A stretch of DNA of 64,000 bases from Acinetobacter silvestris (GCF_002135235.1 NZ_NEGB01000007.1:1-64000), one strand, 5' to 3'. Counted from the stretch's first letter, positions 43,907 to 53,967 are shown. Translations and numbers: made by a program. Notes: a model not told the origin generated them from the letters alone.

Positions 43907-45187
43907 TTAAAGGTATTGATCAATTACAGCAATATGTTTGTGTAATGCGCCTTTATTACGTTCTAAAACCTGCATTGCATGCTGAGTTAGCGTCTGCGCA
44001 AAACTCGAATCTTCAAGACATTGCACTAAAATGTGTACAACCTCTTCTGCAGACTGACCAATTTTGATCGCATCTGCTTGTAAAAATTCATGCACAATCG
44101 CTTGAAAATTTACATAATTTGGCCCAATCACGGTAGGTACATTCAGCACCATCGGCTCTAAAATATTATGTCCACCACCGGGTTGATTCAAAGAACCACC
44201 GACAAAACAAGCTTGGCTTAATGCATACCACAACCAGAGCTCACCCATACTATCCGCCAAATACACTTGCGTATCAGTATGAATAACTTGCCCTAAACTG
44301 CGGCGTTGGGTTGTTAAATTTAAACTCTTCGCGATCTGAAAGACCTCATCAAAACGTTCAGGATGACGTGGTACAACGATACACAGCATATCAGTATACT
44401 GTTCTAAATAAGGCTTAAGCGCAGTCAACACTAATTGTTCTTCAGGTGCATGGGTACTGGCAATGGTTATAATTTTACGCTTTACTAAATTCCAATCCTG
44501 CTTTAGTTGTTGTGCTTGTTGAAGCACGATATCTGGTGCCGAAATATCAAATTTAATACTGCCCAAAACTTGTGTTTTCTCTGCGGGCATACTTAAAGCA
44601 ATAAAACGTTGTTGTGTTGCCAGATCTTGTGCCAATAAATGATCTAATTTTTGTAGCATTGGCGCTGTCAAACTCGGTACTTTCCCATAACCTTGCGCGG
44701 ATTTTTCAGAAAGACGCGCATTCACCAATAAACACGGCACGTGAAATTGCTGAGCTTGATCGATTAAGTTAGGCCACAACTCCGTTTCAACTAAAATTAA
44801 AATTTTAGGCTGATATTTTTGATAAAAAGCTTGGATTAAATATTTCTGATCAGCAGGTAAATATACAGCTTGAAATAAATCTGCATACGGTGCTTTTAAG
44901 AATAATGATTTAGCCCGTATTTGCCCAGTTTTGGTGGTATTGGTGACCAGAACGGCATGACCTAATTTCAAATAGTGTTCAATTAAAGGTTGTGCCGCAT
45001 TGGTTTCACCCACTGAAACAGCATGAAACCAGATCGTATTTTTATTCTTAGCTGCTTGAAATGGACCAAATCGCTCAAGACATTCTTGTTGATATTGTTC
45101 TAAATTTAAGGCGCGCTTTTTAATCCGCCATTGATACAAAGGCTTAATGATTGCTAATGCTGCATTGTACCAGAAAGGAGTAGCCAA
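43907..45187 (-). CDS. waaA: 3-deoxy-D-manno-octulosonic acid transferase
   Basis: A 426-residue family GT30 enzyme (KdtA). Recognisable motifs include WFHAVSVGETNAA near the N-terminus with the catalytic Glu, VETELWPNLI, IASTHAPEE and the sugar-nucleotide site GGSLNQPGGGHNILEP. It transfers Kdo from CMP-Kdo to lipid IVA in the inner-core synthesis of LPS/LOS, at the cytoplasmic face of the inner membrane. A short hydrophobic N-terminal segment anchors it. Confidence 0.96.
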   Translation of the reverse strand: MATPFWYNAALAIIKPLYQWRIKKRALNLEQYQQECLERFGPFQAAKNKNTIWFHAVSVGETNAAQPLIEHYLKLGHAVLVTNTTKTGQIRAKSLFLKAPYADLFQAVYLPADQKYLIQAFYQKYQPKILILVETELWPNLIDQAQQFHVPCLLVNARLSEKSAQGYGKVPSLTAPMLQKLDHLLAQDLATQQRFIALSMPAEKTQVLGSIKFDISAPDIVLQQAQQLKQDWNLVKRKIITIASTHAPEEQLVLTALKPYLEQYTDMLCIVVPRHPERFDEVFQIAKSLNLTTQRRSLGQVIHTDTQVYLADSMGELWLWYALSQACFVGGSLNQPGGGHNILEPMVLNVPTVIGPNYVNFQAIVHEFLQADAIKIGQSAEEVVHILVQCLEDSSFAQTLTQHAMQVLERNKGALHKHIAVIDQYL

Positions 45188-45281
45188 ACACGTGCCCTAC
45201 AATGAATTCAATCGGCAAATATAACAGAGCATTATTCAGTTGTTAATGAATAATGCTCATAAGATGCAAGAGTTTGTGTCC

Positions 45282-46361
45282 TTACTCTGAAGTGACTAAA
45301 CTTTCAGCCAAGGTTGGATAATCGATATAGCCTTCCGCTACATCTGTTCCAATCATATTATCAAATACCAATTCATTCAGTGGTGCATCTTGTACTAAAC
45401 GCTCATACAAGTCAGGATTAGAAATATAGTCTTTACCAAAAGACACCGCTTCCGCCTGACCTGATGCCAACAATTCCAAGGCATCTTCACGGCTTAAACG
45501 CATATTGGCAATATATGGCACACCATTTGAACGCGCTTTCATATCAAGGCTGATGCTTTCAGCGTCAATATATTCACGAGTAAAGAAGAATGCGATCTGG
45601 CGTTTGCCCAATTCTTGCATGACATAACCAAAAGTTTCTTTAGGATGATCATCACCCATATCATGCTCATCGCCACGTGGTGCCAAATGCACACCAACGC
45701 GTCCCGCACCCCAAACTTCAATCAAGGCATCCATAACTTCAAGCAATAAACGCGCACGATTTTCTACTGAGCCGCCATATTCATCTTCACGCTGATTGGT
45801 CGAACTTTGTAAAAACTGGTCAATCAGATAACCATTGGCTGCATGCAATTCTACGCCATCAAAACCAGCCTCTTTTGCACGAATTGCAGCCTGTTTATAT
45901 TGCTCTATAATGGTTTTTATTTCAGCAATTTCAAGCGGACGTGGAACAACATATTCGCGTTTTGGGCGTAATAGGCTCACATAGCCTGCCTGTTGAACTG
46001 CACTGGCAGAAACAGGTGTATCACCATTCAATACATCTGGATGTGAAACACGGCCGACATGCCACAACTGTGCAACAATTAAACCATCTTGATCATGTAC
46101 CGCTGTTGTGACTTTCTTCCAGCCTGCAACTTGTGCATCAGTAAACAAGCCTGGCGTATTGAAATAACCATTGGCTGCTTCAGAAATGACCGTCGCTTCA
46201 GAAATAATTAAACCTGCACTTGCTCGCTGTGCATAATAAGTAGCCATCATTGCTGTTGGAATGCGATCAGCTGTTGCGCGACTACGGGTGAGAGGTGCCA
46301 TCACTACGCGGTTTTTAAGATGTAAATCGCCAAGGATCAGAGGAGTGTTAAATTCAGCCAT
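45282..46361 (-). CDS. NemA-like alkene reductase (old yellow enzyme)
   Basis: A 359-residue FMN-dependent TIM-barrel enzyme, starting at ATG 46361, where GAGG lies six bases upstream; the longer frame from 46379 has a weaker site. Characteristic segments: NRVVMAPLTRSRA, VAQLWHVGRVSHP, the substrate-binding His and Asn in VELHAANGYLIDQFL, and NQREDEYGGSVENRARL. It reduces activated alkenes, quinones, N-ethylmaleimide and nitro compounds with NADPH. It is 58 bases downstream of an ArsR-type gene on the same strand, which is probably its repressor, in analogy to nemRA of E. coli. Confidence 0.95.
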   Translation of the reverse strand: MAEFNTPLILGDLHLKNRVVMAPLTRSRATADRIPTAMMATYYAQRASAGLIISEATVISEAANGYFNTPGLFTDAQVAGWKKVTTAVHDQDGLIVAQLWHVGRVSHPDVLNGDTPVSASAVQQAGYVSLLRPKREYVVPRPLEIAEIKTIIEQYKQAAIRAKEAGFDGVELHAANGYLIDQFLQSSTNQREDEYGGSVENRARLLLEVMDALIEVWGAGRVGVHLAPRGDEHDMGDDHPKETFGYVMQELGKRQIAFFFTREYIDAESISLDMKARSNGVPYIANMRLSREDALELLASGQAEAVSFGKDYISNPDLYERLVQDAPLNELVFDNMIGTDVAEGYIDYPTLAESLVTSE

Positions 46362-46419
46362 ATATGCCTCATGACTCACGTATTGAACAAACCCGTATAA
46401 ATAAGTTGAGTGATTTGTT

Positions 46420-46719
46420 TTAAAGTGAGTTTTTCAGATATTCAATGTATTGCTGAATAAGCACTTCATTGCGAGAAAAATAAGACCATTGTCCATATTT
46501 TTCCGCTTGAATTAAACCTGCCTGCTGTAATACAGATAAATGATTAGACATGGTCGACTGAGAAACATTACCGAGTTTCTCGATATTTCCTGCACAAACA
46601 CCACGATTAAAGCCTCGACATTGCTCTTCCGATAAGAACTGTTCAGGTGATTTCAACCATTCCAATATTTGTCGGCGAGTTGGATTTGCTAAGGCTTTAA
46701 AAATTAAATCGATATCCAT
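46420..46719 (-). CDS. ArsR-family winged-helix regulator with cysteine-containing insert
   Basis: A 99-residue repressor. The DNA-binding helices are readable (ALANPTRRQILEWLKSPEQ, then NVSQSTMSNHLSVLQQAGLI and the beta-wing KYGQWSYFSRN). Between helix 2 and the recognition helix there is an insert with two cysteines (EEQCRGFNRGVCAGNIEK), well placed to sense electrophiles, metals or oxidants. It precedes the old yellow enzyme gene and probably represses it. An inverted repeat ACGAT-TTTAAT-ATCGT at 46804-46819 is the likely operator. Confidence 0.9.
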   Translation of the reverse strand: MDIDLIFKALANPTRRQILEWLKSPEQFLSEEQCRGFNRGVCAGNIEKLGNVSQSTMSNHLSVLQQAGLIQAEKYGQWSYFSRNEVLIQQYIEYLKNSL

Positions 46720-46803
46720 AGTCCAGACACATTTAATGAAACATTTTAAAAATGAATCGGCAAAGCGCTATTCAGCATCTTGATACCAATATATCGCATT
46801 TTT

Positions 46804-46819
46804 ACGATTTTAATATCGT
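46804..46819. promoter_or_regulatory. Candidate operator upstream of the arsR-type gene
   Basis: ACGAT and ATCGT flank six AT bases, 85 bases before the ATG on the minus strand. A plausible binding site for the dimeric ArsR protein. Confidence 0.4.
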
Positions 46820-46877
46820 TTTATTTGGATATATTTGTAAAACACTGATAACACTTTGCTTCTGTTATAAATTTAAA

Positions 46878-47973
46878 TTACAAACCTTGTTTCAAGCTCG
46901 CTTCAATAAACTTATCTAAATCACCATCCAGTACAGCACCCGTGTTGGAACTTTCTACACTGGTGCGCAAGTCTTTAATGCGTGAGTCATCAAGCACGTA
47001 TGAACGAATCTGACTGCCCCAACCAATATCTGACTTGGTATCTTCAAGTGCTTGTGCTGCATCATTACGTTTTTTCATTTCAAGCTCATAGAGCTTAGCA
47101 CGTAATTGTTTCCAGGCATGATCACGGTTGGCATGTTGCGAACGTTGGTTCTGACACGCCACCACAATACCTGTCGGCGCATGCGTTAAACGTACCGCAG
47201 AGTCGGTTTTGTTAATGTGCTGACCACCTGCACCTGATGCACGATAAGTATCCGTACGAACATCGGCAGGATTAATATCAATTTCAATATTGTCATCGAC
47301 TTCTGGTGAAACAAAAACGGCTGAGAATGACGTATGACGGCGGTTACCTGAGTCAAAAGGCGATTTACGCACGAGACGATGCACACCTGATTCGGTACGT
47401 AACCAGCCATAGGCATACTCACCTTCGACACGAATGGTAGCCGATTTAATCCCGGCCACATCACCGTCAGATTCTTCCATCAACTCGGCTTTAAAGCCAT
47501 GACGCTCAATCCAACGTAAGTACATACGCAACAACATTGAAGCCCAATCTTGTGCTTCTGTACCGCCAGAACCTGCTTGAATTTCGACGTAACATGGATT
47601 CGGATCCATTGGATTACTGAACATACGACGGAATTCAAGTTTTGCTAACTCTTCTTCAGCCGCTGTTAACTCAGCTTGTACATCTTCAAGTAGACTTTCG
47701 TCATCCGCTTCAACCGCCAAATCAAGTAGCGCTTGTGCATCATCCAGTTGAGTAGATAAACCCTCTAAAACGTTCAATACGTTTTCAAGTTCACCTTTTT
47801 CTTTCGCCATCGCTTGCGCACGGCTTTGGTCATTCCAAATCGTTGGATCTTCTAACTCGCGGAGAACCTCTTCTAAACGCTCTTTCTTTAGATCGTAGTC
47901 AAAGATACCCCCGTAGTGTTTGACCACGGTCATTTAAGTCTTTTAATTGGATTAGATAAGGATTAATTTCCAC
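46878..47973 (-). CDS. prfB: Peptide chain release factor 2, with programmed +1 frameshift
   Basis: RF2 is encoded in two frames. Frame 1 starts at GTG 47973 (an ATG at 47988 is in the same frame) and reads [20 protein letters not shown] then RGYL before an in-frame TGA at 47901-47899. The stop is preceded by GGGGGT and CTT, the classic slippery context. A +1 shift enters the frame [12 protein letters not shown] and gives a 364-residue protein, the family's normal length. The anticodon-mimic SPF (RKSPFDSG) and the catalytic GGQ (GAGGQHINK) are present. The frameshift autoregulates RF2 level. A simple ORF call would give a wrong N-terminus ([11 protein letters not shown]). Confidence 0.96.
47898..47910 (-). 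promoter_or_regulatory. prfB: Programmed +1 ribosomal frameshift site of prfB
   Basis: The minus strand reads GGGGGTATCTTTGAC: an internal Shine-Dalgarno-like G-rich stretch three bases before CTT, an in-frame TGA, then C. This is the conserved RF2 recoding signal. Confidence 0.95.
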
Positions 47974-48156
47974 GAGTGTTGATCCCATAAAGAACAGTTT
48001 TTAATTCGAAGGCATTCTATCACAGAGCGAATCAACTTGAGATATGGCTTTTAAATTGATAAAGCGATTGACCGTCCTACTTTTTTTATGAAAAATACGC
48101 ACAAATTTTAAATATTATTACAACTTTTACTATAAAACTTTGAAAGGGGATATAAC

Positions 48157-49026
48157 ATGAAACGTACTTTAGTGACTTTAGCTCTGACAACCATTGCGAG
48201 CTCAAGCTTTGCCTACAATGCACAATTAGATGGTGGTATCACTTATTTTAACAATAATGATCACATGACCGATTTTCAGGGACAGTTTGATTTAAAAGGG
48301 ACATATTACTTTGAAGCTGTTCAAAGCAAAGAAGCTCCTTTAAATGAAGCAGCATTCTTAAGTCATAGTAGTAATGTGTATGCACAATACAACTATAACG
48401 AGTGGAAAAGTAAAGAATATATAATCTCTTTAGAGGATCAAGGCTCTCTTTACCCATTAGCAAAAGTAAAAGATGAAAGTAATATTCACCATTTCATTGG
48501 TGGTCTAGAATATTTTTATGAACAATTCTATTTCGATGCTGCAATTGGTTTTGGTCAAGTCAAAGATAAAACTGAAGTGAAAGGCAGTGATAAAAGCGAT
48601 TCATATCAACATGATTATGATGTCACAACCTATCGTGCACTCGTGGGTTTTATGCCAATCAATAACTTACTTTTAGCAGTAGGTGTGGATGGTTATCAAG
48701 GCAATGATGACCAAGATAATGAAACCAATTTTGCGGTAAAAGCAAAGTATGTCATGCCCATTGGTCAAGCAGGTCAATACTTGAACCTTGATGCTAATGG
48801 TACTTTTGGCGATATGAACAATGCTGTGATCGGTGCAGATTATTACTTCAATAAAATCTTCAGTTTAGGCGGTGCCTTTTATCTGAACGATGATGATGTC
48901 AGTGATTATAATTTCATCGCTGTTCGCACTAAATATTTCTTTAATCCAAACCTTGCCGTTGGGGGTGAATTTGGTTTTAGTGGCGATTTACAAACCTTCA
49001 ATGTGAATGCAACTTATCGTTTTTAA
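48157..49026 (+). CDS. Outer-membrane porin-like protein, Omp33-36 family paralogue 1
   Basis: A 289-residue exported protein with the signal peptide MKRTLVTLALTTIASSSFA and mature start YNAQLDGGITYF. It shares the family segment APLNEAAFLSHSSNVYAQYNY and the C-terminal NATYRF with the porins at 30.8 and 49.3 kb. Beta-strand alternation throughout suggests a barrel of about 12-16 strands. A strong ribosome site (AAAGGGG) precedes the ATG. It is richer in Asp, Asn and Tyr than the other two. The transported solute is unknown. Confidence 0.85.
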   Translation: MKRTLVTLALTTIASSSFAYNAQLDGGITYFNNNDHMTDFQGQFDLKGTYYFEAVQSKEAPLNEAAFLSHSSNVYAQYNYNEWKSKEYIISLEDQGSLYPLAKVKDESNIHHFIGGLEYFYEQFYFDAAIGFGQVKDKTEVKGSDKSDSYQHDYDVTTYRALVGFMPINNLLLAVGVDGYQGNDDQDNETNFAVKAKYVMPIGQAGQYLNLDANGTFGDMNNAVIGADYYFNKIFSLGGAFYLNDDDVSDYNFIAVRTKYFFNPNLAVGGEFGFSGDLQTFNVNATYRF

Positions 49027-49056
49027 GCCGATATTGTTCGTTTAACTTCCTTTTTC

Positions 49057-49089
49057 TAAAAAGTATTTCACTCAAGAAATACTTTTTTT
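49057..49089 (+). terminator. Terminator after porin paralogue 1
   Basis: AAAAAGTATTTC (49058-49069) pairs with GAAATACTTTTT (49076-49087), loop ACTCAA, followed by further T. Confidence 0.85.
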
Positions 49090-49337
49090 ATTACAAAATA
49101 TGTATTGTTTTCACTCAACCACTCCAATCTCCATACTATCCACACAGTTTTAATAAAACTAAACATATTAATTAAGCATTAAATATCATAAATTTAAAAC
49201 AAATAAATTACGCAAAAACACTATTATTACATTCTAGTTACGATCGAACGATTGACGATCTATTTTTTTTACTTAGACTAAGTTGTAACAAAAGATGTAA
49301 AAATACATCGAATTACTTCTTTCAGAGGGGAAAAGTT
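49090..49337. other. Spacer between the two tandem porin genes
   Basis: About 250 AT-rich bases with no gene. A terminator on the left and AGAGGGG on the right show the two porin genes are separate transcription units. Confidence 0.5.
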
Positions 49338-50105
49338 ATGAAAAAGTTAGCTATCGCAACTGCATTATTCTCTACTTTAGCTGTTGCTGGTACCGCAAAT
49401 GCATACCAAGCTGAAGTTGGTGGAACAATCAATGTTATTGATCCAGATCATGCTAATACTACCACTGGTTTTGGTATTGATGGCACTTACTATTTCAACC
49501 CTGTTCAAGTCAAAGATGCGCCTTTAAATGAAGCTGGTTTCTTAAACCGCGCAAGCAATGTTAAAGCCAATGTCGCTTATTCGGATAATGATGATCTAAA
49601 AATAACGACATTCGGTGGTGGCGTTGAATATTTCGTACCAAACACTGATTTTTATGCAAGTGCTGGTATCCAACACGCTAAAGCAGAATTCCATGATTTT
49701 GATACAAAAACCACATCATACAATGCTGAAGTCGGTTATTTACCTGTACCAGGTTTATTAATTGCTGCGGGTATTGTTGGTGTTGATCAAAAAGATGGTG
49801 ACAACAATGTTGATCCTGCAATCCGTGCTAAATATGTGACTAAAGTTGGTCAATATGACATGAACTTCGAAGCTGCAACAAGCTTTGGTGATGTTGACTA
49901 TTACAACTTAGGTGCAGATCTTTATTTAGACAAAACTTTCAGTGTTGGTGCAGGTTATAGCGGCACAAATGGTGATTTAAATGATGAAGATGTTTTCTCA
50001 ATTCGTGCGAAAAAATTCTTCAATCAACAAGTTAGCTTAGAAGGTTCAGTCGGTTTTGGTGATAACTACAACACTTATGGTGTACGTGGCGCATACCGCT
50101 TCTAA
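49338..50105 (+). CDS. Outer-membrane porin-like protein, Omp33-36 family paralogue 2
   Basis: A 255-residue exported protein: signal peptide MKKLAIATALFSTLAVAGTA then NAYQAEVGGTINVID. It has the family motif APLNEAGFLNRASNVKANVAY and a C-terminal GVRGAYRF. The strand pattern and length suggest a slightly smaller barrel than the porin at 30.8 kb. Ribosome site AGAGGGG. Directly downstream of paralogue 1 in the same orientation, indicating a tandem duplication followed by divergence. Confidence 0.87.
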   Translation: MKKLAIATALFSTLAVAGTANAYQAEVGGTINVIDPDHANTTTGFGIDGTYYFNPVQVKDAPLNEAGFLNRASNVKANVAYSDNDDLKITTFGGGVEYFVPNTDFYASAGIQHAKAEFHDFDTKTTSYNAEVGYLPVPGLLIAAGIVGVDQKDGDNNVDPAIRAKYVTKVGQYDMNFEAATSFGDVDYYNLGADLYLDKTFSVGAGYSGTNGDLNDEDVFSIRAKKFFNQQVSLEGSVGFGDNYNTYGVRGAYRF

Positions 50106-50112
50106 TTGCTCT

Positions 50113-50153
50113 ACATAAAGAAAAACCGCTCCATGAGCGGTTTTTCTTTATGT
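50113..50153. terminator. Very long bidirectional terminator between porin and recJ
   Basis: A perfect 19-bp stem (50113-50131 with 50135-50153) around a CAT loop: the GC core ACCGCTC/GAGCGGT is flanked by A- and T-rich arms. It serves the porin and the convergent recJ, whose stop is nine bases away. Confidence 0.92.
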
Positions 50154-50161
50154 AAATCATA

Positions 50162-51868
50162 CTAACTTTGTTCTAAATACAATAATTTCAGCTGTAAACT
50201 GACCTTACCATTAAATTGATTTTTATCCATTTCATAAACAATGTGTACTTCAGCAATACTTGGGTCAAAAGCAAATTTATCCTGTGCATTAAACGCAATG
50301 GCATCGACAGATTGGCCATCGCCCAAAGCTAATTTTAACTTAAGATGAACTTCCTTTAACCAACGGTACTCTAAAACTTGAAAACGACCTTCAAAAATAG
50401 GCGAAGGAAATTTTTGCCCCCAAGGCCCCAATTGCTCAATCATATCTACTGTATGTAAATTCAAGGCATGCCTAGGTAATTCGCCATCCGTCCATAAAAC
50501 AGCCTGAAACAAATCAGCGTCCAGCTCTTGAATCAGCGTTAAAAATACCCGTTTAAACTCTTCAAAGTTTTCCTTTTTAAGAGTTAAACCTGCCGCTGCG
50601 GCATGACCACCAAAATGACTTACCAAATGTGGATATTGTTCTGCCACTTTTTCAATCATATCTCGAATATGCACACCATCAATCGAACGTGCGGAACCTT
50701 TAATATGTATCCCATCTTGGTCTGCCGCAAAAACAATACTGGGGCGATGGAACTGTTCTTTTAAACGACCCGCAACAATTCCAATCACGCCCTGATGCCA
50801 TTGTTGATCAAACATCACCAATGCAGCAGGTAAATTTTCTGGATCCACATTAAGATGAGCCAATTCAGTTAAAGCCTGTTGCTTCATTTGTGCTTCAACT
50901 TGACGTCGTTCTATATTCAAATCATTCAGTTGCTGCGCCAATGGATAAGCCGTCTGCATATCCACTGCAAGCAAACACTCAATGCCTATGTCCATGGTTT
51001 CCATTCGACCCGCAGCATTAATACGTGGCCCTAAGACAAAACCTAAATCTTGTGCTTTTAATTCAGATGGATCACGCGCTGCAATATCCAGTAATGCACT
51101 AATTCCTGCTCGACACTGATACTGTTGAATCCGCTTTAAACCAGCATCGATTAAAATTCGATTGTTATAATCCAAACTCGCGACATCGGCATAAGTTCCC
51201 AATGCCACCAAATCTAAATATTGCGTTATTTTTGCAGCTGATTTAGCCAATTTTGAACGATAACTGGAAAGATTGGCTAAAAGATAAAACGCCACCCCGA
51301 CACCAGCCAAAGCTTTACTTGGAAACCCACAACCCAACTGATTGGGATTCACTACCGCTTCTGCTTTAGGTGTTTCTTTGGTGGTCAAATGATGGTCGGT
51401 AATAATCACCTGCATACCATGCTTTTGCGCCTGCGCTACACCTGCGTGACTAGAAATCCCATTATCCACCGTAATTAACAGCTCGGGCTGGAATCTTTCA
51501 AACGCCAGATCTGCAATCGCTGGGGTTAGACCATAGCCATACTTGAATCGATCTGGCACTAAATATTGCACATTGGCACCCATCTCACGCAGTGCAAGAA
51601 TCATCAGTGCGGTACTGGTTGCACCATCCGCATCATAGTCACCGACAATGATAATTTTTTGCTGCTGATCAATCGCGGTATCTATAATTTGAATGGCTTG
51701 ATCCAAATCTTTCATGCTGGGTGGCAGTAAATACTTTAATTTCAAATCAAGTTCTTGCTCAGACTGCACACCACGGCGCGCTAAAATTTCAGCAATAAAG
51801 CCTGAAACGCCCTGAAAATTTTCAGGGCGTGTTAAAAATGGTCGTTGTTTAATTTCTATATTTTGCAT
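50162..51868 (-). CDS. recJ: Single-stranded-DNA-specific 5'-3' exonuclease RecJ
   Basis: A 568-residue DHH-family nuclease. The phosphoesterase motifs are present: IVGDYDADGATST (motif I), TVDNGISSH (motif II), ITDHHLTTKE (DHH) and the DHHA1 motif SHFGGHAAAAGL. RecJ degrades 5' ssDNA in RecFOR recombination, mismatch repair and base excision. The start codon abuts the pdxH stop, so recJ is the last gene of the glmM-pdxH-recJ run. Confidence 0.97.
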   Translation of the reverse strand: MQNIEIKQRPFLTRPENFQGVSGFIAEILARRGVQSEQELDLKLKYLLPPSMKDLDQAIQIIDTAIDQQQKIIIVGDYDADGATSTALMILALREMGANVQYLVPDRFKYGYGLTPAIADLAFERFQPELLITVDNGISSHAGVAQAQKHGMQVIITDHHLTTKETPKAEAVVNPNQLGCGFPSKALAGVGVAFYLLANLSSYRSKLAKSAAKITQYLDLVALGTYADVASLDYNNRILIDAGLKRIQQYQCRAGISALLDIAARDPSELKAQDLGFVLGPRINAAGRMETMDIGIECLLAVDMQTAYPLAQQLNDLNIERRQVEAQMKQQALTELAHLNVDPENLPAALVMFDQQWHQGVIGIVAGRLKEQFHRPSIVFAADQDGIHIKGSARSIDGVHIRDMIEKVAEQYPHLVSHFGGHAAAAGLTLKKENFEEFKRVFLTLIQELDADLFQAVLWTDGELPRHALNLHTVDMIEQLGPWGQKFPSPIFEGRFQVLEYRWLKEVHLKLKLALGDGQSVDAIAFNAQDKFAFDPSIAEVHIVYEMDKNQFNGKVSLQLKLLYLEQS

Positions 51869-52525
51869 TTATGGCATCAATCGTTGTAATTTCCAGACAC
51901 CATCTATCCGCTCAAAAGTTAAACGGTCATGTAATCGATTAGGTCGCCCTTGCCAAAATTCATAATGGTTTGGCACCAAGCGGTATCCACCCCAAAATTC
52001 AGGTTTTTCCAAGGTTTGCAAATCTACAACTTGATCCTGTAACGCCTGAAAGCGTTGTACCAGTAATTCACGACTTTCAATGACACCACTTTGTGGGGTA
52101 CTGATATGCGCTGCAATCTGACTATCTCGTGGACGTTTATGATAATAGTCTGTGGATTCTGCTACTGAAATTTTTTCAACTTGACCACTAATTCGAATCT
52201 GCCGCTCTAATTCTGGCCAATAAAATAAAAATTCGGCATAAGGATTTTCAGCTAAATCTAAGCCTTTTTGACTGTCATAATTACTATAGAAATCATAGCC
52301 AGCTTCCGTTGCACCCCGTAATAACACAGTACGTACATGTGGTCGACCTGCAGCATCCGCAGTGGCTATAGACATGGCATAGGGTTCATGCAGTTTTGCA
52401 GCTAAAGCAGCGTTGAACCAAATCAGGAACTGCTGATGTGGATCTTGAGCCACATGTTCTTCATAAAGTGCATCTTTTTCATAAGTTAAACGAAGCTCAC
52501 TTAAATCTTTAATGACATCCTGCAT
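51869..52525 (-). CDS. pdxH: Pyridoxamine 5'-phosphate oxidase
   Basis: A 218-residue FMN flavoprotein that oxidises PNP and PMP to pyridoxal phosphate. Family segments seen are HEPYAMSIATADAAGRPHVRTVLLRG, FYSNYDSQKGLDLAENP, QIRISGQVEKIS and the C-terminal PDB signature FWGGYRLVPNHYEFWQGRPNRLHDR with the catalytic Arg and His. Lies 20 bases after glmM and directly before recJ, probably in one operon. Confidence 0.98.
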   Translation of the reverse strand: MQDVIKDLSELRLTYEKDALYEEHVAQDPHQQFLIWFNAALAAKLHEPYAMSIATADAAGRPHVRTVLLRGATEAGYDFYSNYDSQKGLDLAENPYAEFLFYWPELERQIRISGQVEKISVAESTDYYHKRPRDSQIAAHISTPQSGVIESRELLVQRFQALQDQVVDLQTLEKPEFWGGYRLVPNHYEFWQGRPNRLHDRLTFERIDGVWKLQRLMP

Positions 52526-52545
52526 GACACCCTACCTTTCAATAC

Positions 52546-53880
52546 TTAAGCGACAGCTTGTTGACGTACCGCATCTGCCAAATGATTTGCCAGATTAGTC
52601 ACCTCTTGCAAATCATCACCTTCGACCATAACACGGATCACAGGTTCAGTACCCGATTTACGAATCAAGAGTCGTCCACGACCTTTCAGCTGAGCTTCAG
52701 CCTGATCAAATGCTGCAACCAATGCAGGCACTTTAAATGGGTCAAACATCTGTTGTAGACGGACATTCACCAACACGTTTGGAAATAATTTAAAGTCTTC
52801 GATCAGTTCATCCAACCCTTTACTCTGCTCCACCATCACGGTTAATACTTGCAGTGCTGCGATGATTGCATCCCCTGTGGTACTTTTATCTAGCGTTAGA
52901 ATATGGCCCGATGGCTCACCACCAATTACCCAGGCTTGTTCTTCTAGGTTTTGCAATACATAACGGTCACCTACATTGGCACGTACAAATGGAACTTGCG
53001 CTTTTTCCAACGCCAATTCCAACGCCATGTTACTCATGACTGTCCCGACAATGCCCGCAGGTTTATGTGCTGCCTGTGTCGCAAGTACATATAAAATGTG
53101 GTCACCATCGACCAAGTGCCCATGCCGATCAACCATTACAACACGATCCGCATCACCATCAAAGGCAATGCCTAAATCTGCTTCATGCTCTAGGACGGCT
53201 TGTTGTAAATGCTCTGGATGCGTCGAACCACAGTTTTCATTAATATTTAACCCATTCGGCTCAACATTAAGCGCAATCACTTTTGCACCCAGCTCACGGA
53301 AGACTGAAGGGCCCACGCTATACGCAGCTCCATTGGCACAATCCACCACAATTTTTAAATGACTCAAATCAAAATGGTATGGAAATGTTGATTTACAGAA
53401 TTCAATATAACGCCCATTGGCATCTTTAACCCGCACACTTTTTCCCAAGTTTGCAGTGTCATCAATCACAATGTCTTTTTCTAATTCTTGATTAATGGCT
53501 TCTTGTACAACATCTGGCAATTTTTTTCCTTCAGCCGAGAAAAACTTAATACCATTATCAAAATATGGATTATGTGATGCTGAAATGACAATACCCAAAT
53601 TGGCATGTAAAGCACGGGTTAAATGTGCAATTGCAGGGGTTGGTAGTGGCCCTAAAAGATGTACATATACGCCCGCTGCATTTAAACCTGCCTGTAGCGC
53701 AGCTTCTAAAATATAACCTGAAAGACGAGTATCTTTACCCAGAACAACAATTGGCTTAGATTTCGGACTTAATTGTTTTAATACTTTACCTGCCGCAAAT
53801 CCTAATTTAAGTGCAAATTCAGGGGTAATTGGAAGTTCACCAAATTTTCCACGAATTCCATCTGTACCAAAATAACTCAT
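52546..53880 (-). CDS. glmM: Phosphoglucosamine mutase
   Basis: A 444-residue alpha-phosphohexomutase that converts glucosamine-6-phosphate to glucosamine-1-phosphate for UDP-GlcNAc synthesis. The phosphorylated active serine is in [13 protein letters not shown]; the Mg site is FDGDADRV; sugar specificity is GGEPSGH; and the phosphate-binding loop is [12 protein letters not shown]. Essential for peptidoglycan and LPS. Confidence 0.98.
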   Translation of the reverse strand: MSYFGTDGIRGKFGELPITPEFALKLGFAAGKVLKQLSPKSKPIVVLGKDTRLSGYILEAALQAGLNAAGVYVHLLGPLPTPAIAHLTRALHANLGIVISASHNPYFDNGIKFFSAEGKKLPDVVQEAINQELEKDIVIDDTANLGKSVRVKDANGRYIEFCKSTFPYHFDLSHLKIVVDCANGAAYSVGPSVFRELGAKVIALNVEPNGLNINENCGSTHPEHLQQAVLEHEADLGIAFDGDADRVVMVDRHGHLVDGDHILYVLATQAAHKPAGIVGTVMSNMALELALEKAQVPFVRANVGDRYVLQNLEEQAWVIGGEPSGHILTLDKSTTGDAIIAALQVLTVMVEQSKGLDELIEDFKLFPNVLVNVRLQQMFDPFKVPALVAAFDQAEAQLKGRGRLLIRKSGTEPVIRVMVEGDDLQEVTNLANHLADAVRQQAVA

Positions 53881-53934
53881 TTTTTACCCACTTTTTTATG
53901 CTATTTTCTTCAATCGCAATACTGTACACCAAAA

Positions 53935-53967
53935 TAAAAAAGCCGTCATAAACTGACGGCTTTTTTC
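53935..53967 (-). terminator. Terminator of guaB
   Basis: AAAAAAGCCGTCA pairs with TGACGGCTTTTTT around TAAAC, 21 bases after the guaB stop; it also has T tails in both directions. Confidence 0.9.
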
